From Chloroflexota bacterium (GTDB lineage: Bacteria > Chloroflexota > Ktedonobacteria > Ktedonobacterales > Ktedonobacteraceae): a DNA stretch of 64,000 bases. Below the pieces are notes generated by a model. It was given only the letters and a program-made list of their open reading frames with translations, was not told the origin of the DNA and ran no database searches. Shown here in pieces: positions 8,995 to 18,484 of the stretch. Where the stretch lies: assembly GCA_005881495.1 (NCBI GenBank), contig VBHI01000221.1, forward strand, positions 1 through 64,000, read 5' to 3'. The position numbers were made by a program, and so were the translations under genes. Position 1 is the stretch's first letter. Every line of letters starts with the position of its first letter.

Positions 8995-9230
8995 TGCAAC
9001 AAAATCCCCTCATCAAAATTTTATTAAAATTGCTAAAAAGTCCCCTAAATAAGATACTTACTTCTTCCTCATCCGTCCATAACTATGGTATAACTGATAT
9101 ATGAAGCCACGTAGAATTATGGGTAAGAAATACATATTTCGGTAGTAATAATTGTGTAACCTTCGGTCTTTTAGGTTACTTCCGTATAAAAAATGTATTT
9201 AAGACATCTTTTAAGGGGAGACTGCGTGCC
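8995..9230 (+). promoter_or_regulatory. AT-rich leader region before the DUF4388 gene
   Basis: No coding potential is visible. A TATAACT box near 9100 could be a -10 element. Further on, GTAACC (9156-9161) and GGTTAC (9174-9179) form a small hairpin in what would be the 5' untranslated leader. GGGGAG lies about 12 bases before the next start. I see no known riboswitch consensus. Confidence 0.35.
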
Positions 9231-9920
9231 ATGACAAAGGGCAGAGATAATGCAGCGGATAGTCTGAGAGATCTATTAGAACTAATCCGCATGCGCAGGC
9301 AAAGCGGCTCATTGAGCGTCGAGCGCTTTCATGCAGGCCGCTTAGAAGAAGGAGAATTATACTTTCAAGGAGGCCAGCCTACCTTTGCGCACACCGGACA
9401 ATTGTCTGGTCAGGAAGCTCTCTCATGGATGCTAAGCTGGCACCAGGTTTATTTTTCTTTCAATGTCGAGGAGCTACGTACGTCTACTGCTATTTCTTCC
9501 GCGGTTCCCACGAGCGCCAGCAATGCTGTAGTCGCTAATGCTCAAACCTCTCCGCTTTCCGCAAAACCTTCGCAGGTGAATACAAATACTTCTATGTCGG
9601 CCATTCCCTCTCGTCTTCCACCGGCAAATGCCGGTATCAGAGAAGTAGCCAGGAGTGCGGGTGATTCTGACAATGCCAACAAAGCTACTGGTCTTATTGC
9701 ATCACCTGCTACACCGGGACTCGAGTGGCTCGTTCCTCAAAAAGTGGGGGGGGAACGCGATGTATTGTCGTTACCGCTAACTCGCCCTCAACGCTCGATA
9801 TATCTGTTGGTTGATGGGCGTAGGACCATCTCCGACCTTTCCCGTTGTACAAGGAAGAGCGTCCAGGAGATAGAACGGCTTCTCACTGAACTGCGCGAGC
9901 AGGACTTGATCTCCATCTAA
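9231..9920 (+). CDS. DUF4388 (PATAN-type) protein
   Basis: A 229-residue protein. The N-terminal 80 residues carry the DUF4388 pattern: LRDLLELIRMRRQSGSL, a two-strand turn, then EGELYFQGGQPTFAHTGQLSGQEAL and a tryptophan-rich helix. A Ser/Thr/Ala/Pro linker (about 85-165) leads to a C-terminal winged-helix-like segment of about 55 residues (LPLTRPQRSIYLLVDGRRT and ISDLSRCTRKSVQEIERLL). DUF4388 proteins are mostly linked to signalling and surface motility through protein contacts. A larger member lies at 47.7 kb in a chemosensory operon. The gene is convergent with mfd, with only seven bases between their ends. Confidence 0.75.
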   Translation: MTKGRDNAADSLRDLLELIRMRRQSGSLSVERFHAGRLEEGELYFQGGQPTFAHTGQLSGQEALSWMLSWHQVYFSFNVEELRTSTAISSAVPTSASNAVVANAQTSPLSAKPSQVNTNTSMSAIPSRLPPANAGIREVARSAGDSDNANKATGLIASPATPGLEWLVPQKVGGERDVLSLPLTRPQRSIYLLVDGRRTISDLSRCTRKSVQEIERLLTELREQDLISI

Positions 9921-9927
9921 GCCTCGC

Positions 9928-12900
9928 TCAGGCGGCCACCGTAATTGCGGGCAGAAGCTCGCGTAGCTGCTCAAACCAGTTCGCGCCGAAAAGTCTGCGG
10001 GGTATACGAATAACTCCCTGTTGCACACGAGCTTCATTACGGAAACGACGATAGAGCGCAATGCGGTTGGGCACTATTGTGCGTTTCACTGTCAGGACCA
10101 GTTCATTATCCTTCAATGAAATGGCCTCAAAGCCTAGCGCCGCTGCCTCCACCTTCAAACGCACCATTGCTAACAAGTTTTGTACTGGTGGAGGTGGCGC
10201 CCCAAACCTATCATTCAGCTCCGCGCTCATTGCATCTACCTGTTCTGGCCGGTTCAGATTCGCGAGCCGTTGATAGAAATTCACCTTCAGCGTGCGATCT
10301 CCAATGTACTCGTCCGGTAGGTATGAATCAAGCGGCAGATCGACCAATGCCGTCGGCGTGGCCAGTTCGGCCTTTTTCCCCTGCAGTTCCTGCACTGCCT
10401 CGGCCAGCAATTTACAATACAAATCAAAACCGACAGAGTTCATGAAGCCAGACTGTTCAGCGCCCAGCAAATTTCCCGCTCCCCGGATCTCAAGGTCTTT
10501 CATTGCGATGCGGAAGCCAGCTCCCAACTCGGTAGCCTCGAAAATGGCCCGTAGGCGCTTCTCCTGGATGGGCGTCAGTTTCGCGTCCTTATTATAGAGA
10601 AAGTAGGAATAAGCCTGTTGAGTGGCCCGGCCAACGCGCCCCCGCAATTGATAAAGCTGCGCCAGGCCGAAGTAAGCTGAGTTATTCACGATAATCGTAT
10701 TGGCGTTAGGAATATCCAGGCCGTTCTCAATGATAGTGGTGGCGATCAGTACGTCATATTCACCGTTCGAAAAATCTATCATCACCCGTTCCAACTGATC
10801 TTCGGCCATTTGTCCATGCCCAACCACGAAGCGTGCCTCTGGCACTAGCCGTTGCAGCTTCTGCGCGATCACCTGAATACCCTGGACGCGGTTGTGCACA
10901 AAGAACACCTGCCCTCCCCGGTCGATCTCGCGCAAAATCGCCTCGCGAATTAAACTTTCATCGTACTCTCGTATGGTCGTACGAATAGGCAATCGCTCTT
11001 GCGGCGGCGTCTCTATGACGCTCATATCCCGCAGGTTGACCAGCGACATATGCAGCGTGCGCGGTATCGGCGTCGCGGTCATGGTCAGCACATCGATTTC
11101 TTTGCGCAACTGCTTCAGTCGCTCTTTGTGCGTTACACCAAAACGCTGCTCTTCGTCAACAACAAGCAGGCCGAGATTGTTGAACACGATGTCTTTTTGT
11201 AACAGGCGGTGCGTACCAATGACGATATCTACCTTCCCGAAGGCCAGGTCCTCTAATATCTGCTTCTGTTCCTTCTCCGAGCGAAAGCGACTCAGCAGCT
11301 CGACCCGCACAGGGTAGGGTTTCAGCCGCTCCATGAACGTATTGAAATGCTGTAGCGCCAGGATCGTCGTGGGTACCAGTATGGCTACCTGTCGTTGGTC
11401 AAGCACGGCCTTGAAAGCCGCACGCAGAGCTACCTCTGTTTTGCCATAACCAACATCTCCACAGACCAATCGATCCATTGGCCTTGGCCGCTCCATATCC
11501 GCCTTGACCTCCTCGATGGCTCGTATCTGGTCTGGCGTCTCCTCGTAGGGAAACGCGTCTTCGAGTTCTTGGAGCCAGGGCTGTTCAGCATCCGGTGAAT
11601 AGGCAAAGCCTTTGGACGCCTCTCGCTCGCTATACAGCCGTAGAAGATCTCGTGCGATGTCCTGGACATTCTCTTTGACCTTCGACTTGACGCGTGTCCA
11701 CTCCGTCGTCCCCAGCCTGCTGAGTGCGGGAACAGCGTCTCCCATACCAATAAAGCGGGTGACGCGATCAAGTTGATCGGTCGGTATGTACAGCTTATCG
11801 GTGCCAGCATACTGTATCAGCAGGTATTCGCGTTCAACCCCCGTCATATGCAACTTGACAAGTCCCTCAAAGCGCCCTATCCCATGCTCTTGATGCACCA
11901 CATAGTCCCCGGGATTGACCTCGGCCAGAAATGACGCAGGAGTCACCGGCTTACGCCGCAGCGCATTGCGCCTCCTTGACCAGCCAAAGATTTCCGTATC
12001 GGTGTACACTGACAACGCAAGCGCGCGCGATTGCCAACCCTCCATCAACTGACCCTGGATCAGCGTGACCGTACCAGCTTCCGGCAGTGTGTGGATATGG
12101 CTCCCCGGGCTGACATGAATGGTCTCGTCGTGCAGGATGGACTCGTCGCTCAATACTTCCGCCATGCGCCGCGCCTGCGCTGTCACGATCACCACCCGCT
12201 CGCGATTTTTCAGCGCTTTGCGGCAGTCCAGCACAAAAGCTCGCAGCCGTCCTCCATACGAACTGGCGCTGCTATAGGGCGGCATCAGATTCTCTGTGCC
12301 GCCCTGCAAATGCGCGTCAAATTCACCCTCTGCCGCGGATAGTATGCCGGCGAAATTGAGTTGTCGCCGCTGCTGTATCTTCGGTTCCAACTGGTTCCAG
12401 GTGAAATGCGCGTCGCGCAGCTGTGATGGGTTCTCTCGGTCACGTTCAAAGCGTTCCTTCATTTCCACTGCCTGCTCGTCTAGCTCTGCGATGCGATTCT
12501 GCAGGCTTTCTGGGTTGTCAAGAACGAGCAAGCCGTTGCGAGGCAGGTAATCCAGCACCGTCGTCGCGTTATGCAGGTACGGCAGGTAAAAGGTGATATC
12601 TTCGAAGGAGCGGCCCTGTCGTAGTTCCTCTAAGTCGCGTTTCCAACGTTCCTCGCACTCGCGATGCAGCATCTCGCTATGGAGTTGTTCCAGTTCCTTG
12701 ACTGCTTCAGGTCCGCGCACGGGCAATGCTTCGCGGGCCGGGCAAACGACACACGAGGCAATTGGATTGAGTGATCGCTGCGTCTCCTGGTCGAACGTCC
12801 GTAATGACTCGATTTCATCGCCAAAAAACTCAACGCGTACCGGCCGCGGCAGCGTTGGCGGGAAAAGATCAACAATACCACCGCGATGACTGAACTGCCC

Positions 12901-13425
12901 CGGTTCCTCCACCTCCGCCACAGGCTCGTAACCCAGGTTATAGAGGTGCTCCAACATCAACGTCAGATCAACTTCCTGGCCCACTTGCAGGGTATACAGT
13001 GTCGCGGAGAGTTCTTGCGGTGGCATTACCGGCTGTGTCAATACTCGCACTGAGCACACGACGATAACATTGCGTTCCTGCTCCGTTAAAGCTATCATGG
13101 CCCGCATTCGCTGCTGCGCCGTCAGCGCATCGCTTATCAGCCGCTCGTAAGGTAATGCATCGCGATCAGGCAGATAGAGGACATCATCGGGCTGCTCCAC
13201 GAATACCTTCAGGCTCTCCACCATCTGATTCGCCTGTGTCTCATCCTCAACAACCACTAAGAGCGGCTGCTTCACCCCTGTAGCAAGGGCGGCAATCACG
13301 AACGGACGGGCAGCCTCGGTAATTCCTGTGAGTGCTGGCAAACCCTCACCCTTACGCAATTGCTCTACCAGGCGGCGAAACTCTGCCCGCTGTGTCTGCA
13401 GCGCAAGTAGTCCTCGTAATGTCAC
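9928..13425 (-). CDS. mfd: Transcription-repair coupling factor Mfd
   Basis: This ATP-driven translocase removes RNA polymerase stalled at DNA damage and recruits UvrA. The 1165-residue length is normal. Domain order: UvrB-like N-terminal modules (about 20-350); the RNA-polymerase-interacting domain (about 498-570, GDYVVHQEHGIGRFEG); helicase motor with Walker A GDVGYGKTEVAL (about 655), VVDEEQRFGV (about 757) and TATPIPRTL; the second motor half ending in QLRGRVGR; and the C-terminal TRCF domain. The start is a GTG at 13425 with GGGAGG five to six bases upstream. It is preceded by its own promoter and a small leader palindrome (CGCCATG/CATGGCG near 13455-13473). Confidence 0.97.
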   Translation of the reverse strand: MTLRGLLALQTQRAEFRRLVEQLRKGEGLPALTGITEAARPFVIAALATGVKQPLLVVVEDETQANQMVESLKVFVEQPDDVLYLPDRDALPYERLISDALTAQQRMRAMIALTEQERNVIVVCSVRVLTQPVMPPQELSATLYTLQVGQEVDLTLMLEHLYNLGYEPVAEVEEPGQFSHRGGIVDLFPPTLPRPVRVEFFGDEIESLRTFDQETQRSLNPIASCVVCPAREALPVRGPEAVKELEQLHSEMLHRECEERWKRDLEELRQGRSFEDITFYLPYLHNATTVLDYLPRNGLLVLDNPESLQNRIAELDEQAVEMKERFERDRENPSQLRDAHFTWNQLEPKIQQRRQLNFAGILSAAEGEFDAHLQGGTENLMPPYSSASSYGGRLRAFVLDCRKALKNRERVVIVTAQARRMAEVLSDESILHDETIHVSPGSHIHTLPEAGTVTLIQGQLMEGWQSRALALSVYTDTEIFGWSRRRNALRRKPVTPASFLAEVNPGDYVVHQEHGIGRFEGLVKLHMTGVEREYLLIQYAGTDKLYIPTDQLDRVTRFIGMGDAVPALSRLGTTEWTRVKSKVKENVQDIARDLLRLYSEREASKGFAYSPDAEQPWLQELEDAFPYEETPDQIRAIEEVKADMERPRPMDRLVCGDVGYGKTEVALRAAFKAVLDQRQVAILVPTTILALQHFNTFMERLKPYPVRVELLSRFRSEKEQKQILEDLAFGKVDIVIGTHRLLQKDIVFNNLGLLVVDEEQRFGVTHKERLKQLRKEIDVLTMTATPIPRTLHMSLVNLRDMSVIETPPQERLPIRTTIREYDESLIREAILREIDRGGQVFFVHNRVQGIQVIAQKLQRLVPEARFVVGHGQMAEDQLERVMIDFSNGEYDVLIATTIIENGLDIPNANTIIVNNSAYFGLAQLYQLRGRVGRATQQAYSYFLYNKDAKLTPIQEKRLRAIFEATELGAGFRIAMKDLEIRGAGNLLGAEQSGFMNSVGFDLYCKLLAEAVQELQGKKAELATPTALVDLPLDSYLPDEYIGDRTLKVNFYQRLANLNRPEQVDAMSAELNDRFGAPPPPVQNLLAMVRLKVEAAALGFEAISLKDNELVLTVKRTIVPNRIALYRRFRNEARVQQGVIRIPRRLFGANWFEQLRELLPAITVAA

Positions 13426-13491
13426 TCAATCCTCCCATTACAACAACTCTTAGACGCCATGCTGCGCATGGCGCCCCTCTTAACCCCCATA

Positions 13492-13520
13492 ATCATACCG
13501 TACTGTGGCATTCGTTGCAA
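13492..13520 (-). promoter_or_regulatory. Sigma-70-type promoter of mfd
   Basis: On the minus strand TTGCAA (13520-13515) and TATGAT (13497-13492) are separated by 17 bases. They lie 67 bases upstream of the mfd start codon. Confidence 0.6.
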
Positions 13521-13640
13521 CAGTCCCTGATCCACTTGACAAATTTCAAAAAAATACAGTAATACTACCGCAAGCCCTGAAATGCGAAATGAAAAACGAA
13601 AGAGGCCATTGGCAAGAGGGAAGAACAGAGGATGTAATAC

Positions 13641-14315
13641 TTACTCGCTGGAAATAAGACCCGATTGAGCAGCTTCTCTCCGCAAGCGTGCCGCTTCCTG
13701 GCGTTCCTTCTGTCGCTGTCTTTTTTCCGCCGCTTTTTGCTCAGCCTCAGGATCAGCATTGACAATATTCATCGTTGTCGCGAATCCCTGCTTGATCACC
13801 ATTTGTATGGTCTCGGTCGCCCGCTCTTCTGCTGCATCGAGCAAGATGCGCTCATCATCTGTGGGAACGCTCAATACATAGTCCTTGGGGTCCATCCGTT
13901 TATTCGTTGGTCGGCCTATACCGACGCGCAAGCGCGGAATCCGATCCGTATGCAGGTGCAACATAATGTTATCCAGGCCATTCTGTCCACCCGAACTGCC
14001 CCTTGTCCGCAGCCGAACTTTGCCGGTCGGCAGATCAAGGTCGTCGCAGATAATCAGTATATCCTCAGGTTGCACCTTGTACCATCGTACCAGCTCGCCC
14101 ACCGCCTCACCGCTCAGGTTCATGTAGGTAATCGGTTTGGCCAGCACAACTTTCTCATTTCCAAGCATGCCGCTGGCGATGACCGCTCTACTGCGCCTCT
14201 CCGTCCACTTCCAACCCTGTCTCTCAGCAAATCGATCTACCACCCGAAAGCCCGCATTATGGCGTGTATGTTCATATTGAGGGCCGGGATTCCCCAGTCC
14301 GATCACCAATTTCAT
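13641..14315 (-). CDS. pth: Peptidyl-tRNA hydrolase
   Basis: Cleaves peptidyl-tRNA released from ribosomes and recycles the tRNA. The motifs are complete: MKLVIGLGNPGPQYEHTRHN with the catalytic His in RHNAGF, TYMNLSGEAV, DDLDLPTGKVRLR with the catalytic Asp, and GSSGGQNGL. The core is followed by about 40 charged Arg/Lys/Glu/Ala residues not found in most homologues. I placed the start at 14315, where the protein matches the family N terminus. An in-frame ATG 27 bases upstream (14342) would add MKLVIGLGN a second time, because that stretch is tandemly duplicated. The gene follows the phosphoesterase gene with a gap of 12 bases to the first ATG. Confidence 0.94.
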   Translation of the reverse strand: MKLVIGLGNPGPQYEHTRHNAGFRVVDRFAERQGWKWTERRSRAVIASGMLGNEKVVLAKPITYMNLSGEAVGELVRWYKVQPEDILIICDDLDLPTGKVRLRTRGSSGGQNGLDNIMLHLHTDRIPRLRVGIGRPTNKRMDPKDYVLSVPTDDERILLDAAEERATETIQMVIKQGFATTMNIVNADPEAEQKAAEKRQRQKERQEAARLRREAAQSGLISSE

Positions 14316-14354
14316 ATTTCCAAGTCCAATAACCAGTTTCATCTCAATCGACCG

Positions 14355-15593
14355 TTAGCGACCAACAGACAGTCGTGCCGCCAGGTACGGTGGTAAACCA
14401 GCCTGGATGATCTTTTCTTGCGTCACTTCAATCGCGTAGGGCACCCGGTAGAATTCAAATCCGCTTTCAGTATCATAGATCATAAAAGCTGCTCGTGGAT
14501 CTCCGTCGCGAGGCTGTCCCACTCCTCCTGGATTGACGATAGCGCGATATCCCTCGGGTGCTACCCACTGTCCTTCTGGTGGAAGAAGCATTTCGTTCGT
14601 CACCTGGATCATACTTTCGCTCAATCCCAGCAGCGTTAACAACTCTTCAATTTCGCTGTTTAGCCGATCTTCCGCGCTCAGAATAACTTCTTCCGGCGTG
14701 ACTACGTCAGTCTCCACCACCACTTCTTCGCTAACCGCGTCATCTTCAGCTTCTTCGTCTTCAACACTGCTATCTTCTTCGTTGTCATTTAGAGTCGCTT
14801 CGCTGCTCTCATCATCTTTGCGCGATCCGTTCTCGTCATCTAGCGTGTTATTCTGAGGCTCCGCATCTTGCTGATGGGCTTCGATCACCGCGTTAGCCTC
14901 TTCTTCCGTGGCTGGCAGCCCAGTTTCCGGGTCCGCGTAAGCACTTTCAGCATGTGCCGCTACTTTTGTTGGCAACAGGTTAGGCTGAATCAACACTAAC
15001 TCTGCTTCGTCGCCGCTCTGTTCTTCATCAGTGGATTCCCCATTCTGCGATAGGCCGTTTTTCGGAAGCTCCATCAGGGGCAGCGTGGGTGCATTGGCGA
15101 TCGAGTCAGGCTGCTGGAAGATGATGGGCACATGGGTATGTCCCACAAAACAGAAGCGACTTGTAAAGTACTGGAAACTCCGTTCCGCCAGCACTTCAGA
15201 GGTCAAGTACTCCCAGAGCGGGCCATATGGGCTGCCGTGCACGAGCGTGCACTCGTCAATCTCAATGCGTTCCGGGAGATTGACCAGAAATGTGCGGTGC
15301 TCTTCGGTCAATTGCTCGGCGGTCCACTCCGCGGAGATGCGTGCTGCCGTGCTAAAATCTTCCAGGTCGATCTTTCCCACCGCTGCCCAGTCATGGTTTC
15401 CCGCAATGATTACATCTGTGCGTTCTCGTAACGTTTTGATACATTCATTTGGATTAGGGCCATAACCAACCAGGTCACCAAGGAACCAGATCTGGTCAAT
15501 AGGCTTTTCCTCTGCGATTTCGTCAATTTTTGCTAGCACGGCTTCCAGTGCTTCAATGTTGGCATGGATATCAGTGAATATGGCGTAGCGCAT
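14355..15593 (-). CDS. Calcineurin-like metallophosphoesterase with an acidic insertion
   Basis: A 412-residue member of the YfcE/MJ0936-like phosphodiesterase group. The two-metal site is visible: FTDIHAN at the N terminus, GDLVGYGP (about 39-46), AGNHDWA (about 64-70), LVHGSPYG (about 116-123) and GHTHVP (about 149-155). In most relatives the final beta strands (here YRAIVNPGGVGQPRDGDPRA from about 346) follow within 20-30 residues of GHTHVP. Here about 190 residues intervene, with a strongly acidic low-complexity core (about 231-301). The gene lies directly upstream of pth, in the same direction. Confidence 0.88.
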   Translation of the reverse strand: MRYAIFTDIHANIEALEAVLAKIDEIAEEKPIDQIWFLGDLVGYGPNPNECIKTLRERTDVIIAGNHDWAAVGKIDLEDFSTAARISAEWTAEQLTEEHRTFLVNLPERIEIDECTLVHGSPYGPLWEYLTSEVLAERSFQYFTSRFCFVGHTHVPIIFQQPDSIANAPTLPLMELPKNGLSQNGESTDEEQSGDEAELVLIQPNLLPTKVAAHAESAYADPETGLPATEEEANAVIEAHQQDAEPQNNTLDDENGSRKDDESSEATLNDNEEDSSVEDEEAEDDAVSEEVVVETDVVTPEEVILSAEDRLNSEIEELLTLLGLSESMIQVTNEMLLPPEGQWVAPEGYRAIVNPGGVGQPRDGDPRAAFMIYDTESGFEFYRVPYAIEVTQEKIIQAGLPPYLAARLSVGR

Positions 15594-15747
15594 AGCATTG
15601 TACTCTATTCAAACAGTATATTTGGCTTCAGTTCAGTAATGTTGGTTAGCGTATTTTACCATGTTTACCATGACCTTGCTAGTATCTGCAAATAAGAAAA
15701 TATACAGCCCTTCCTTTTGTCACTCGGCCTCATTCTTGTGACACGCT

Positions 15748-16776
15748 CTACACGCTCGGCACCTTCAACGGCAGCCCAAACCCCCAATTTAACAGCGTTA
15801 CAGCATCCAAAAAACGCGATGTCTTGTTCGCGCTCCCCAGCACCACCCCCATCAGATCATGCCCGTTACGTGTTGCCGAGAACACCAGGCACCCTCCCGC
15901 CTCAACCGTATACCCCGTCTTTATACCCATAGCTCCCGCATAGACTTTAACTGTAGGCGCATCACTGGCATACGCAAGCAAGGAATTAGTCGTGGGCCAG
16001 TTGTAGCCGTGATGGTGAGCCGAGGGAGCCAATCTATATTCCGTCGTCTTCACAATCTCGGCGAACAGAGGCAATTTCATTGCGTATTGCGCCAGCCGTA
16101 CCAGGTCATACCCTGTAGTATAATTTCCAGGCAAAGGCCTGTTGGATACATTGTAGTAGGTTAAACCATCGGGATTGCTATAGTGCGTCTGAAACAATTT
16201 CAGTCGGTAGGCGAAAATATTCATCACGTTCACAAATGACTGCGTGTTCCCGCTGATCCCATCGCCAATCGCTATCGCCGCGTCATCTCCCGAAGGCAAC
16301 AGCAGCGCATAGAGCAAATCTCTCAGCTTAATCTGGTCCCCAACCCTCAGATATGCTGAGCTCCCATTATTATTATTCACCTCCTTGAGCGCGTCCTGCT
16401 GAATCGTAATCACCCGGTCAAGATTTCCCGCCTGGATGGCTATTACCGCCGTCATAATCTTCGTGGTACTCGCCATCGGCCGCGGGACCTCCCCATGAAA
16501 ATCATCCAGCGTATGACCCGTGTCATTATCAAACAGGTAAGCCGCTCCCACGTTTAGCCTCGGTGGCGAACCCACCACTGTGAGAACTGGCTTCGGGGGC
16601 GTTGGAGTTGGCGTAGGAGGAAGGGGCGTCGGCGATGGTGTCGCTATCGGCGTTGGCGTAACCGCGAATCTACTCAACAAACTGCTACCCACTGGCGTAA
16701 AAGCCAGCACGGGCGTCATAATGGCAATACTAATCGCCACCACCAATAAAACAATCGCCAGAATACGTCGCCCCAT
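15748..16776 (-). CDS. D-alanyl-D-alanine carboxypeptidase (peptidase S11)
   Basis: A DacA/PBP5-type enzyme that trims the stem peptide of peptidoglycan outside the membrane. There is one N-terminal membrane helix (about 5-27), then a Pro/Thr linker (about 40-62), then the catalytic domain. The active-site motifs are STTK (Ser near 102), SGD in LLPSGDDAAIA (in place of SGN) and KTGYT (about 284). The C-terminal beta domain of PBP5 is missing, as in many S11 members. The ATG at 16776 has AGGTGG upstream and precedes the basic residues GRR; a GTG at 16791, immediately after the gatA stop, is the alternative. It is probably cotranscribed with gatA. Confidence 0.92.
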   Translation of the reverse strand: MGRRILAIVLLVVAISIAIMTPVLAFTPVGSSLLSRFAVTPTPIATPSPTPLPPTPTPTPPKPVLTVVGSPPRLNVGAAYLFDNDTGHTLDDFHGEVPRPMASTTKIMTAVIAIQAGNLDRVITIQQDALKEVNNNNGSSAYLRVGDQIKLRDLLYALLLPSGDDAAIAIGDGISGNTQSFVNVMNIFAYRLKLFQTHYSNPDGLTYYNVSNRPLPGNYTTGYDLVRLAQYAMKLPLFAEIVKTTEYRLAPSAHHHGYNWPTTNSLLAYASDAPTVKVYAGAMGIKTGYTVEAGGCLVFSATRNGHDLMGVVLGSANKTSRFLDAVTLLNWGFGLPLKVPSV

Positions 16777-16791
16777 TGAATATATTTCCAC

Positions 16792-18160
16792 CTATGAAAT
16801 GTTGGGCCAGCGCATATGATAATCCGTCACTCGCTCGAATGCGTCCGCCACTCGCAGAATAGCATCCTCGGCGAAGGCATTGCCCAGTAATTGTAGGCCC
16901 ACAGGCAACCCATCGCTGAATCCACCAGGAATAGAGATACCGCAGACGCCCGCCAGGTTCGCTGGCAGCGTGAACACGTCTTGCAGGTACATCTGATAGG
17001 GATCAGATATCTCGCCTAGTTTGAAGGCCACCGAAGGTGTAGTGGGACTCACCAGCACATCGAAATGCTCAAACGCCCGGTCAAAATCCTGCGTGATCAA
17101 AGCGCGTACCTTCTCTGCTTGTTTATAGTAAGCATCGTAATAACCAGAAGAGAGCGCGTACGTGCCCAGCATAATGCGCCGCTTGACTTCCTGCCCGAAA
17201 CCATACTGCCGCGTCTTATCCAGAGCCTCCCACATATCGTCGGTGTCACGATACGAATAGCCATATTTCACGCCATCGTATCGTGCCAGATTCGCACTCG
17301 CCTCTGCCGGAGCGATGATATAGTACGCGGCAACGCCGTACTTGGTATGTGGCAGTGAAACCTCGCTCACCTCGGCCCCCAACTCGCGCAAGATCTCGAT
17401 ATCCTCGCGCACCGCCTTGACCACCCCTGCTTGCATACCCTCCACCCAGTATTCCAGCGGCACGCCAATGCGTAACCCATTGATGCTACCATTAAGCCCG
17501 GCGCTGTAATCGGGGACCGCCGTTGGTGAGCATGTCGCATCGCGCGCGTCCGGTCCTGCGATTGCTTGCATCAATAGAGCTGCGTCGCGCGCGTTCCGTG
17601 CGAAAGGCCCAATTTGATCCAGTGAAGAGGCAAATGCCACCAGGCCATAACGCGAGACCCGCCCGTACGTTGGCTTGAGCCCAACCACATTGCACAACGA
17701 GGCTGGTTGGCGAATAGAGCCGCCTGTGTCGCTGCCATAAGCCCCCATCGCCATGCCTGCCGCCACCGCCACCGCCGACCCGCCGCTGCTGCCTCCGGGA
17801 GCGCGCTCCAGGTCCCACGGATTGTGCGTAGGAAAGAAGGCCGAATGTTCTGTCGATGAACCCATCGCGAACTCGTCCATGTTCGTCTTCCCCATCATCA
17901 CGATCCCTGCGGCATTCAAACGTTCCATCACCATGGCATCATAAGGGGGCTTGAAGTCTTTCAACATATTGGAGCCGCAAGTCGTGGTAATTCCCTTTGT
18001 GCAAATGACATCTTTTATTGCAATTGGAATGCCGGTCAGCTGGGACACAGTATCTCCACGATTGATCAAGATGAGCGCGCGTCAACTCAACTGACGAGAT
18101 TTTCCGTTGTCGCAGTAAGTTCCCTGCTTCAATAATCGTCAATTCGTACAACTCAGCCAT
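16792..18160 (-). pseudogene. gatA: Aspartyl/glutamyl-tRNA amidotransferase subunit A, frameshifted by an apparent deletion
   Basis: GatA supplies ammonia for amidating Glu-tRNA(Gln) and Asp-tRNA(Asn). The ATG at 18160 opens a normal N terminus (MAELYELTIIEAGNLLRQ, then [11 protein letters not shown]). After the Asp codon the reading changes frame, and the rest of GatA continues in another frame from about 18069 ([19 protein letters not shown]). Both halves fit the family. What is missing is the 30 or so residues that normally separate these points, which indicates a deletion not divisible by three. All three catalytic residues (Lys in IAIKD, two Ser in GGSSGGS and DTGGSIRQP) lie in the downstream part. 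That part could start at a TTG at 18069, but would lack the N-terminal helix. It may be a sequencing or assembly error, since gatC beside it is intact. Confidence 0.8.
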
Positions 18161-18163
18161 GCT

Positions 18164-18460
18164 TTAAGACTCTCCTCCATCTAACACCGCGCGCACCTTG
18201 AGGCAGTTATCTTCCTGGGCCGGCGCATTTGCCAGTAATACTTCTGGGCTTAATGACGGCTGCACAATATCCTCACGCATCACATTTGTCAGCCGTGAGG
18301 CATGACTCGTCGGCGAAACGCCGCTCACATCGACCTCTCTCAATATCGCGATATTCTCCAAAATCACGGAGAGCTGGCTCCCAAAAATGTCGATTTCTTC
18401 TTCGCTCAAGCCCAGGCGAGCCAGTTTTGCTACATTTTTTACCATCTCACGATCAATCAT
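18164..18460 (-). CDS. gatC: Aspartyl/glutamyl-tRNA amidotransferase subunit C
   Basis: A small subunit that wraps around GatA and stabilises the GatCAB complex. The 98 residues show the family pattern: VKNVAKLARLGLSEEEI, a helix ending in VILENIAILREVDVSGV, then the extended PTSHAS and MREDIV segments. I chose the ATG at 18460, which has AGGA a dozen bases upstream; an in-frame ATG at 18478 adds MRIEQR. It ends three bases before the gatA start and follows the acylphosphatase gene closely, forming an acylphosphatase-gatC-gatA-carboxypeptidase transcription unit. Confidence 0.93.
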   Translation of the reverse strand: MIDREMVKNVAKLARLGLSEEEIDIFGSQLSVILENIAILREVDVSGVSPTSHASRLTNVMREDIVQPSLSPEVLLANAPAQEDNCLKVRAVLDGGES

Positions 18461-18484
18461 TCTTTGCTCTATCCTCATTCAACA

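Noticed and set aside
8995..9230. Cyclic di-GMP or other riboswitch before the DUF4388 gene
   Set aside because: Only a 6-bp hairpin is present; conserved core bases of known classes are not seen.
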